From Ascidia mentula (taxonomy: Eukaryota; Chordata; Ascidiacea; Phlebobranchia; Ascidiidae), in assembly GCA_947561715.1 (NCBI GenBank), contig OX387198.1:2108001-2172000 (forward strand): a stretch of 64,000 nt of DNA. Direction: 5' to 3'. Below the pieces are notes generated by a model. That model had not been told where the DNA came from and ran no database searches. It worked only from the letters and a program-made list of their open reading frames with translations. The translations under genes were made by a program, and so were the position numbers. Positions 35,901-46,400 of this stretch are shown piece after piece. Within the stretch, counting starts at the first letter, position 1, and every line of letters begins with the position of its first letter.

Positions 35901-38900
35901 CAAGTTTAACCTTATTTATCAGATTTAACAGATCAGCGAATCAACGTCCGAAGACAACACGACTAACCTTTCAAATTGCTCGCTGAGAGTGGAGGAGGTT
36001 GGTTCTTATTTCGTCGCCTGATCAAAAACAAAAATTGTGTGATTAAAGAAAGTGGAAAATCGGCAATAAGAAAATAATACAACGCCAACCAACATATGTA
36101 AGTGCAAACAGCTGAGAAATATAGGTGGGTTCGATGAACGTTACACTGTTTAAATATGTTGATAAAGAAAACCACATGTAGTTGACACTTGCAGAAAATC
36201 GGACTGGTAGATTGGCAACTTTTTCCAGCTTTCAAATATTTATAACAGTGAAAAGCAGTAACATTCAACACATTCCACTCGCCAATAGAACCGATGATTG
36301 GAAGGCTACTCACTTTTTCCAGCAGCAAACCCACAGCGTGACAAAAATGATAAGAAGTATTACAACCACCGGCACCAAAATCCCGATCCAAATCTTTTTC
36401 ATGTCGCTGACATTCGCTGAATAAAAAAGTTATAACAAGGCGTTTTGCAAACAAAAACTAGTACAAATTAATCCAAAATAAAGTTGTTTTAGAACGGCAT
36501 ATATCTAAATAAAAATTAAGAGAAATAACCTTCTGTTGTTGGGTTGGAACAAGTAACTGTTGCTCTGAGTTGTGGGACAGATGAAAACGTACCGTAGGCG
36601 AGAACCTGTATTGAGTGTTAATAACAACAGATATATGCAATTCGAGTGAGCGATTGCAGATGATTAAATCGCATTTTGATTGACGATTGTCAACAACCCA
36701 AGCCTGTAGAGAAAAAACATCCGTCCTAACTAAAATATAAAACTAGCAATCAAAAACAAGCAATCAATAAATTCCCGCAAATGATGACGTGAAAGGTTGA
36801 CTGAATAAACGTCAACCTTTCACGGCATCAATTGCGGGAATTTCAAAACGGAAAGACATAAGTCATGTTGGCATATTTAAATCGAAATCTGACCGCAATA
36901 ATTCAGACCTAGAAGTTTCTGGCAACCATCATTATCCTTACTCTTAAGTTAAGTGATGAACCCACGTCGATTTCTTTCAGTTGAAAGTTGAAAGATGCTT
37001 GGGATTGAATGACGTCGAACTGGTAGGACTTATTATCCTGAACATCCACCTTTAAAATATTTAGTCTTGTATGAACGACAAACACGTCAACACCATGCAA
37101 ATCAGTAACAGGAGTGATTTGGAACATCGGTAACGCGTCTGACCCATCAAGACCAAGAAAACCTGATCACGATTCGTGGCCAGGATAACCAAGGTTCGAA
37201 TACCGCGGTAATGAAACACGGGACTTGAAATATTTCAAACAACCATTCTACAATAATCCTAGCTTAATCGAACGACAAAGATTTTACCTCCAGTTTGCAG
37301 AATCCCGCTTGTGGCGACACAGCGCCACTAAGAGTCATGACGCAATCACTGTTGGTGACGTTTACTGTTTGTTCATTGATGACGTAAGCCTCACGTAACG
37401 TGGAAGGTTTTGGAAGTCTTGCAACTTGAATCGTTGTGGAAGTGTTGACCTCAGTGCAATCCGACAGTTTTGCTGTTAACTGAATGTTTATTTTAATACG
37501 GAACATCTTTCTTTGACAAAGCAATGAAAACGCTTCCAGAACCCTTTAAAATGGTCGTTAATTCACGAACCCTCTTACTACAACCCACGTAATGACGATC
37601 TCGCAAAAGTTTTCATGCACAAAACAACAATAGTTTGTGATAGTTCAGCCATTTATACTAATATTGGGTACACACCCCAATCATCGTTGAAACAATGTTA
37701 TTTCTTCTGGTTTGTAAGGCTGCCACCTACCTTTATCATATGATTAGCGTCTTTTGAAATATTTGTGAACGTGATGGCCTTAACGTTGTACGGGACTGAT
37801 CTCATGAAACTTGTTCCGAGCACCGATATCTGTTGAATAAAAAGTATGCGTCAGTCGTTAGGTCGGTGGCTCGAAACCAGCACGCACCAGTTTTGGTATT
37901 TCTGATAACTGTTCAAAAATTCAATTCCGAACTAATTGACAAAATCTTAGTAGAGGTGCTGGGTTTCGTTTTGTTTCAAGAGTTGCAATTGGTCACGTAC
38001 AGACCACAGTTTTCCCAAACTCAGGAAAACCCAAGCAATTTTAACATCTACTAATCACGGTGCCCTGGTGCCTAAAAACCACTTATACGGAAGAGGTTGT
38101 GTAAACAGGGATGGACAAACTTTTTGACTCGCTGACCATAAATTATTTGTGACGTGTGACGTGTGCATAAACTAAATAGCAGATTCTTATCAAGCAAAGT
38201 CTTCGTCGATTGACATAAAACGCAAATTAAAAAAAACAAAACGATTTCTTACCTCCACCATAATTCCGTCTCCATTCCTCGTGTTGGGAATCTTGTTTAA
38301 ATTTCCATCCCATCTTACGTTGAGTCCCTGGCAGTTGTAGTCGGCTGATGCTGTCACTGATCATTTCCGAACGAAAGGAAAAACATACATAAAAAGTTTA
38401 TTGCATTTGTTGGCATCGAAGACGAAACGAAAGCGATATTAAAGAATATGTTTATTACGTTTTTTCTACATTTTTTTTAAAAGAAAAAGTTGTGCTAAAA
38501 GTGCAAAATACTTGGAGAAAGGCCAAACCAAATATTTTGCTGACGTTTTTGCAGCAAACTTTTTTCATGAATGGCTGCAACGTAAATATAATGCTAGACC
38601 CGTTGTTAAAGGTCTGGAAATGTATCAAAATGCGCAGTAGAAAGCCGAAAATGTCATAGCAGAATACAGCCAAAAGGAAATGTGCACTACAAGGTTGCCA
38701 CTCCCAAGCGTTTGCAACTCTTTGACAAAAATGACAAAGAAACCAATATTAACGTTATGCAAACTTACACTGGTACTGACAAGCGAAGTAAGTTGTGTCA
38801 TTCACATCTTTATCGCAAACTCTTTCCCAATTTTCACCCAAATGAAGAACTGATGGTGAACATTGCGTTTGGCCACTGGGTGGAGCAGGAGACGAACCAA

Positions 38901-41111
38901 GCAACAAATTTATGTCTGTGAAATAAGACATAAACTGTTCGATCTGTTTGATTTTAGTTATTATTTTCTACTCGAATCTTTCTTGTAATTGGGATTGTCA
39001 CAAAATAGCCTCACTGGCAGAGCAACCACAAATCTTTTTTCAAAAAAGGATCAAATTTGTTTTAAACTTTTTATACTACAAAGATTTTTTGGATTTCTTT
39101 CAAGACTTTAAAGAAGGGCAACAACTTACCGTAAACATACAAGCGATTAAGTAACTTATAATCTGTACTGTTCTTTTCCAAAAAGGTTGCTTTAGTTCCA
39201 AAATTCCTTGTGTTTGTATAAAGGTAAAGTCGTTTAGTTCCAGGAAGGAAGGTGCTCGGTGCGTACAGAGTGAAGTCTTTCGGCCAACCTTGAGCTGTGT
39301 TGCAAGGTTATAAAAATATTATGATTTCTATACATGACTATATTACTTCACTGAGGGAAAATGGCAACGCACAAATGTTTCATGTAACCGCACAACAGGT
39401 GTATAAGATCGCCCCACTACACCGGTCCTTACTTGGCGATCACATCTATCGGAAAGAGATAATTAAATTTACAGGCTCCGCAGCCCAGGCATTGCAGCCC
39501 AGCTGGATCAGCCACTTTTTCCCGACAAGTCGAAGCAAGGTCTAAAATTCATGCTCCAAGTGTGAAAAAGTGGCCGATCCAGCTTGGCTACAATGCCTTG
39601 GATGCCAAATGGTAAAAATTTGTTTTGTTTAACATGGCAGAAAATGGCCACTGACCATTTAAATAAATTAAATACTTACCAGAAGGACAATCGGAATTCA
39701 CCAGTATTGACCATTTTGATCTTTGGTTTGTGGTACAAAAGTTGACCGCTACAAGTCGGCTATCTCCAGCATTTCTGTAAACAATCGGGACTGTGAGTTT
39801 TCTTTAAAAGTTTACGAACTGAATTCTGTTGATTTGGCACCCTTTGAAGACTGACTTTTGTATAAAAAAAATGCTTACGCGAATACCTCTCGCTTCATCA
39901 GGTGTAATCCTTGTTGTTGTGCTTTATTATTATTTTAATTACAACATGAATTAACTACGAACGAAAGAATTGGTTTGTTATGCTAGGACAATAAGTTGTA
40001 CGTTTTCCAAACTTACTTAACACCGCTAAGACGAAAGTAGAACGGTTTGTTGTTGTACAGCACAGATGTCCATCCAGGTGTCGTTAACTTCATCAAAGTA
40101 TATTGGAAAAATTGATTCCGTTTGTACATCCACACAGTAACTAACCCTACATAAGAAAAGAGCACATTTTTTATTGTACTGATATCCTCACTGTATCAAC
40201 ATTTTTCACTTTTGTTCACCCGCGTTTTTAGTGTTTACTTTATTTTTATCATGTTATTTGTTTTCACACAAATGCAACACCTGCGTGTTTGATTGAAGAG
40301 GTGAGTGGCATATTAGTATAACACAGATTGGGAACTTTTGAACACAAATACTTAAGTATTTGAATGGTCTGGGTGTTGATATAGACAGAGAGGGGGTCAA
40401 GGGGGTTAAAGATTTACAATTTCGTGTTTTTCCAAATACTCAAAATGTGGCTTTAGTTTTTATGATATAATTTGCCACCAAACAAATAGCCAAAACAAAT
40501 TTCAGTCTGGCTGCTGGGTCGTGGTAAAAAGAAATTTGAAAAAAAGAACACAACGCGTTAGGAATAGCGCTGGAATGTAACCAATACATTTCATACCTTT
40601 AGCGTAAAGTTGTTTCGCGGAAGTAAGAAGTTTGTTGTAACTATTCTGGTCGGTCACGTGAGCCAGTTGTGAGCCTCTGTCTCTACAAGATTGCTCGGCT
40701 CCAATTGCTGACGTCACTTCTTGTGATAGGAAGAAAATCTTTTCTCCTGCTCCAACGTATTGCGGTCTGCAAACTGATTAAAAACACACAAGTTTCAAAA
40801 TTAAAAAAGGGAATGTAAGGTTTGGTTAGGTTACTATATCCACCACAACAACATAATATAATGCGCTATATTATATATAAAATGTTTTTTTGCAACGGTG
40901 ATATTTAGGTCCCATCAAGTCTTTATTACCAAGCAATGCGCTGATTCGCATACTATGAATCCGTGACGCTGTATTTGGCATTATTACTCATATACAATGT
41001 CCTTATTTTGTCAATAAACTATGAATATTGTTTGTGGTTACCTTGGCCTTGGACGCTTAATAGCTTCAACAGCAAAATGGTCGCTGACAGTTTGAGCAGT
41101 TTGGAATCCAT
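29922..41111 (-). CDS. Lectin-like receptor tyrosine phosphatase, PTPR-B
   Basis: Tandem paralogue of PTPR-A: thirty exons, 1108 aa, phases consistent. From the start: 41042-41111, 40597-40773, 40017-40146, 39680-39774, 39130-39294, 38769-38915, 38253-38356, 37731-37829, 37288-37479, 36942-37049, 36530-36605, 36314-36416, 35968-36017, 35834-35883, 35604-35682, 34939-35045, 34546-34642, 34300-34367, 33935-34069, 33635-33763, 33123-33259, 32669-32804, 32339-32439, 31868-31944, 31740-31810, 31520-31636, 31199-31339, 30741-30892, 30313-30448, 29922-29999. Signal peptide 1-23, lectin-like domain, FN3-like part, membrane span in exon 12 ([20 protein letters not shown]), then D1 and D2. D1 departs from consensus: KNKFKN for KNRYKD, WSD for WPD (Asp742 kept) and [10 protein letters not shown] around Cys772. 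D2 has [10 protein letters not shown] (Cys1037). Exon 23 ends in a GC splice donor (AG/GCAAGT). Activity may be reduced or altered; that is inference. Confidence 0.92.
30978..31055. repeat. CTGCAG/GACCT-family repeat, copy 3
   Basis: In the PTPR-B intron between exons 27 and 28. GAGAGCTGCAGACAGGGTGT is followed by ACACTGTTTTGACC, then AAGGTCCCATCAGTGCAGCT. It matches the copies at 25611 and 54303. Confidence 0.65.
33390..33600. repeat. CTGCAG/GACCT-family repeats, copies 4 and 5 (composite)
   Basis: Two degraded copies in succession in a PTPR-B intron. The first has ACTGCACTGAGGAGACC and CTGTCTGCAG. The second has GGCCAAGCAA, GTGCAGCTTACACAATTCAT and ATTGGCTCCACTTTGCTTAT, matching the tail of the TECPR2 copy at 4489-4602. 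Confidence 0.6.
36769..36843. repeat. 75-base hairpin, small-RNA-precursor-like
   Basis: Arms 36769-36801 and 36811-36843 are reverse complements over 33 bases with only two mismatches; the loop is 9 bases (TGAATAAAC). It lies in the PTPR-B intron between exons 10 and 11. The size, near-perfect stem and short loop fit a microRNA precursor or a tiny foldback element. The matching PTPR-A intron (23396-23555) has no such hairpin. Confidence 0.6.
37119..37210 (+). mobile_element. tRNA-derived SINE, copy B (PTPR-B intron 9)
   Basis: GGAACATCGGTAACGCGTCT, AAAACCTGATCACGATTCGT and GGTTCGAATACCGC align in order with the PTPR-A copy at 23745. Both are in the intron between exons 9 and 10 and have a similar left flank (GACAAACACG), so the insertion predates the gene duplication. 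Confidence 0.7.
39485..39601. repeat. Foldback element shared by both PTPR paralogues (copy B)
   Basis: Arms of about 35 bases: CCAGGCATTGCAGCCCAGCT at the left, and its complement ending GGCTACAATGCCTTGG at the right. CAGCCACTTTTT and AAAAAGTGGCCG face each other inside. It is in the intron between PTPR-B exons 4 and 5, matching 26074-26191 in PTPR-A. Confidence 0.72.
39811..39907. repeat. Dispersed repeat shared with 10894-10960
   Basis: In the PTPR-B intron between exons 3 and 4. Same ordered blocks as the TECPR2 intron copy, with about 27 extra bases before CTTCATCAGGTGTAA. Confidence 0.55.
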
Positions 41112-43460
41112 TGTAACGCGTTCGGAAATCGTAAATTAAAATCTCACAAGGAAACAATGCTTGACCTGATCCAGTTTAGTTGCGATGCCACAGTAATCTT
41201 ATATTTTATTATCTAACGGCTTATTCCATACAACTGTTAGCAAACACGAAAGGCAGCGTAAAATAATCAAAAAAAACATTGTACGAAACATGTTTTCGAT
41301 TATTATTCACGTAGTTAAAGAAATTTTTTCACTCACGTTTTCACACTTAATGAAGCAGGGAAAGCTCGTGATGAGAATTTTTAGTACAAAAATCAGTCTA
41401 ACTGTAGAGCAGTTAAGTAACAAGAAAGCAAACGGTCATAACTTATCGCGTAATTTATTCGTTATTGCATTAATTCTGTATACTTCCACCAAAACATATC
41501 AAACACATATTGTGTTTTCAGAGGTCGGCAACTTTTAGCATGCATAGAGTCAGATAGACCATAGGCCAGTTAAAAACTTATTTCAGGTCAACATGAGTAG
41601 TTTAAACGCACACCAAACGAAATATGTGTTTTTCGCACCAAAATTAAAAAAACTTTCGGTTAAGAAGGCGTGGGTTGCGACTTTTATGAAACTATAATGT
41701 GTCAAAATCTGCGTAAGTGGATATTTTCTTGGTACAAATCTTATCATGACTTTTCCACTTTTTTATCTCAAACTCTGTTACCTCGAAACCAACCTCACGC
41801 TCGTATTCCGGGAACTCAAAATAGAGTTGCAGACAGTGTGATCTTTTATTAAACAGAAATGATAATTTAGCCTATTGGCATTGTCAGTTTCTGTCTTATT
41901 CAAATAGAACCCCAAGCTTTACACTAAGCCTGATCAGGAAGTTTAAATGCAAATGTCATTATGTCAAAATTTCTGGTAGAACTTTTGACACAACACTAAA
42001 ACTTTTCTAGTTTTTCGTCTCAAACTTTCCCGGAATTCAAAGAACCTCAAGCTTTCCACTGATCACGAAGGTAAAAAGCAAACTTCATCAACTTAAAAAT
42101 TCTCCAACACACAAACCGCCTTTTCCTGATTCGAGACCACAACCTTCCACCGCATGATTTGCCAATTTGTCCCTCGGCAGTTTGCGCAATCAGACAACCT
42201 CGTGCCGTTACTCACGGCCACTGCCACCAGCACCGACTTTCCCCTGGAAAGCAATTAATTGTTGACATTGCAAGAATTGTGACGTCATAGTGGAGATAAG
42301 TTCTAATTTCAGGTCGATCCGGGAAAGGGGAGGGGCAACTGTCCACCACACGTGACAAGGAAACGCGCGACGCAGGTTTTTCCTGAATGGTTTTACGTTG
42401 TTGGGGCTTTGCAAGCTTGAGGCTTCACGAACTTTGTTTAGACAATCAACTACAAGACCTTTGAACTGCTGCAATGACAAAAATATGCAATTCGTGTCCA
42501 AAATATTGTCAACAACACTATAAACGTGTCTCTAATCAAGGTCATCAATTTTGGGAAAGTTTCAATTGAGTTTCCTTTGATTTTCTACCTTGTATCACGA
42601 GTGCCTACAGGGCTATGGGGAAGAAAATCAACAAACAATGACATTGAGAATGAACAGGTAATTTGCATGTTTGCTGACCGCCTGTATTTCCAAGCTCAGC
42701 AAAATTACCCAAAATACTTTTGTTTACACAGTGTATTTAATTAAAAACAAACAAGTTATAAGTCGAACTAGGAAGTGCGTTAAAACACAATAAAAGTTAC
42801 GAAGTCAAACGAACAAAAACAGCACATAAAATAATTCTTTTACAGCAGAAATTTGCATATACCATAGAAAAGCCGTATATGTAAATACATACGTATATGG
42901 AGTCTTGCTAGTGGCGACACACAAAGATCGTGCATATTTCAAACATAGAGAGCTGGGTAACAGAGGTCAACAAGTGCATGGCAAGACAATGATATCATAT
43001 GTCCTTTAGGATGAATGTGGAACAGACAGGAAACTCGTTCTCAGGTCATGAGCAAAGATAACAGCAGCATATGTGTTACCTACAGACCTGCAACGTTGAG
43101 GTAAAGGAAAGAAAACTATAATCGAAATGTTAAAATATCCGAACAAATTGAAGATTTTATGACATGAAGATTTTATATCAAGAGGAAAAATTCGTCATAG
43201 AAAAAGAGGGACAACATGCAATGTACAGGCAACCCTCTGTGCAATTTGTGGTTTCAGTGTTCATAGCCCTCCTAAATACAACATGCTTTTTTGGAACTTT
43301 GTATCCAAGTTATAAAAGATTTCGCTACAATAGCGTACAAATATTCTTAACACAAACACTGCTGCAAAATGACACGCAAAGAAAGCGCTGGAACAACAGT
43401 CAATCATCGCCACGATCACGATGACGTCACGACCACTATGACATCACAGCCACGATGACG
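41112..43460. other. 5' flank of PTPR-B and 3' flank of PAQR
   Basis: AT-rich spacer holding the promoter of PTPR-B. I find no supported coding sequence; the open frame at 42208-42501 has no splice or homology support. Near 43400-43465, just past the PAQR stop, ACGATGACGTCA occurs twice with a CATCA variant between the copies. Confidence 0.5.
42184..42315. promoter_or_regulatory. Upstream block conserved with PTPR-A, copy B
   Basis: Counterpart of 28902-29035, about 1.1 kb upstream of the PTPR-B start. It keeps GCGCAATCA, CTCGTGC, TTACTC, AATTGTT and the palindromic CRE TGACGTCA at 42280-42287. Confidence 0.4.
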
Positions 43461-46400
43461 TCAAGACCTCCGTTTGCTTCTTCTTGTTTCAATGGATCGT
43501 CCGAGAGTTACCGAAGCTCTTCCGATGATGGTGAGAAATATGACGAAGTAAGTGACGCCACCGAAAAGGATGACGCGGGGAACTGGTGTTGATGAACTGG
43601 AACGGAATACGTCGTGATTGTGTTGGAAACAACAATTATAAGGTTGTGGGCGGGTATAAGGCAACATAGGTCGAGGCGCCTAACCCATATAACAAATAGA
43701 AAACCTGATCGGGAATCGTTGCCAGGATATCCCCGGTTCGAATCCCGGTGCGGGATTTTTATTAAAAAAAGGTAGTGACGACAAACACACAACAGTAGAA
43801 ACAACAGAAAGACGAGACGCTTCTAAAATTTAATTGAACAAAATTCTTCCACAAAACCAACACTAACCTTTCAGAGTTCACCTGAATGTCCATCAGAGCG
43901 ACCTCAACAATCTGCATTTGGTTGTAAACAGCCAAGCCGGAGAGAATGTGGAACAACTGATGCGAGTGACCAACGATATCAAACCACCCTACATACATAT
44001 TCATATTAATGTCATCGTCTTTGTGAGGTGGCCTTTTGTGTTGTGAATTTTTAAACTGTTGTGAACAATCAGTCCCAATCCCCAAATAAAAAATTAGACG
44101 CCTGATGTCATGCATTAGCGATTTTCCTTTTTTCCAGTGTATTTGCTGGAGCGCATGTGGCGCTTTCGACCCTATACGAGTAAAAGTTTCTATTTAAAAA
44201 AGACAATGACGATGCTTTTTGGCGAAATATGTCTTATATGAAAGTCAACAGATTTTAACCTTGAAAATACATGTTTCCGTCAACGTAGGCCTAAAAAAAA
44301 GGGAACAACTTAACCAATGTCACCTGGGAATGTTTGTTCCGGTTGTCGTAACGTTTTGACAAGAACGCCTAAAACACAACAAGCGAAGTGAACGCGGAAA
44401 TATTTTGCGTACGAATGTTGGGTTGTACTGAACTCCATGGCGCTACCTTCCGACGGATTTTCAAGGATGAAGTTGTTCAGAAAATCCAAGTAACAATATC
44501 TGAAACGTAAAGTATTAAATTAAGCCACCACTAAACATTTTCTCTTGGACTTCAGGTTAGGAGCAAGTGGGAATCGTGTGCACAACAACGCTCGTACACT
44601 ATCACGTCTTTTGTGGACGCGTTTCATTCATGCTCTTTGACAGTTTTAAAATTACATCTTATTTCAGCTGGAGAAAATATTCGACGGAATTAACAATTAT
44701 AAGCTGCCGCTGAGGTGAACTCACGACCCTGGGCGTACAGGACCACTGATCTGCCGACTGAGCTACGGGAGCTTCTAGTTATAAAATCCATAGGCTAGAA
44801 CACGATGTATCAATTTACTATTTTATCTTCGCTCACCTTACAAAGCATGGCAGCATCATACTTCCGTAAAGAAACGCCGGGAAAACAGTGCGAAACAAGA
44901 CCGGATGAGGGCAACGTTCGTGTCGGGAAAAGATCTGGCTGAATTGCATCATAATCCACAAAATTGTTATCGCCCGGACGAAGAACAACCAGACATCTGA
45001 ATGTTGTAAATTAGATTATCAGAATCACTTGTATCATAAATTAAACAAGTTATGATGTATGAGTTGGATTTAAGTTTATAAAACAGCAACGTCCTCCGCC
45101 ACCGACTTTACAACTACACTGATTAGATCTGATAGGTAGAAACAGAGCTGTATACTGTCTGAAATTCACCGAAGATGAAGTTATGGGGTTTATGCTGGAA
45201 TTCACCTTTTCATGCGATTACTAACAATCTTTTACTCTGTAATTAGGGTTTTATTTCAAAAATCAACCTTTCTCCAAGCAAACTTGTGCGAGGTTTTCTC
45301 TTGTTGAGATTGCAAATGTGGAAACATGTGTTTTCAAAACAAACAGTGTTTGAATTTAATTAATATCTACTTTGAATGATTTATAACCAAATGGCAACTC
45401 GTCTATCTTACAGATAAACCTGCATGTAACCCCATAGTCGTTTATTTTTTACCACACCTGGATTTGAACCCAGGATATCCTGGCCAAGGATCCCCACCGG
45501 GTTTTGTACGGGACGGGCGTTTGATCGATGCTGCCAATTAAACTCACCTTCAAACTCCTTGGAATGCAGGGGGCAGACGTGCGAAACTGAGAGGAAAAAG
45601 TTTGCGAAAGCAAACACAGCAATCGCGTTCATATCGATGCAGAAGCACAACTCCTGGGCCGTCGGAGACTTGCAACTCAGCAAATGCGCACAACTGCTTG
45701 CTAGCAAAACGTACAGACAACCTGCAATATAAAAAGTGTGTTTAAACCTGAAATTGTTTTGAAACTGTAACTTTTATTAAATTGAGTGATTGTTACGCTT
45801 GGATTTTTTCTCTTTTTAGTTTATGCCGTGAGCTCCACAATAATATTGACCAAAATACTGGATAGGATCTCAATTTTGTTTCCATTTTGATGTTTTTATT
45901 TGAACTAACAGTGATAACAAAGAGTCCGGGCCATACTGTTAAAAACATCAACCGGTAACAATGATGCATGACGTCACCATCCACGCGCGCCTTATAATAC
46001 AATCTGTGACGTCAATCAGGTTAGCCCCATATAATCCTAGAGGTGGACCAACCGCGTCATTTTCAACCGATTATGACATAAGCTCTTGCCGAAAAGTTTT
46101 AAATAAATAAAACATGTCAATGTTTTCAACAGTAATGGCCAGTCTGTATACGCTCAGAAATATGAGTATAAACCCGTTTATAGTGTCCTAAAAACCACAC
46201 ATATTTGTAAACTAAACGGCCTGCATATAATTTGAGAACCAGCGAACATATGTTGCAAGTAATCACGACTTTAAATTGTAAATTGTCACTGGATTTACGT
46301 TCATTAGCGAAAGGTCTTTAACCCAACAACCTTGTACATGCTTGTCAATTGATAATAAATAACGTTCCGAATTCATACCATGCCTCGCAATAAAATGAAT

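Noticed and set aside
44256-44285. Possible PAQR exon reading AYVDGNMYFQ between AG and GT sites
   Set aside because: Including it breaks the reading frame; joining 44324-44499 directly to 43868-43988 gives the expected family sequence (TFPGWFDIVGHSHQ).
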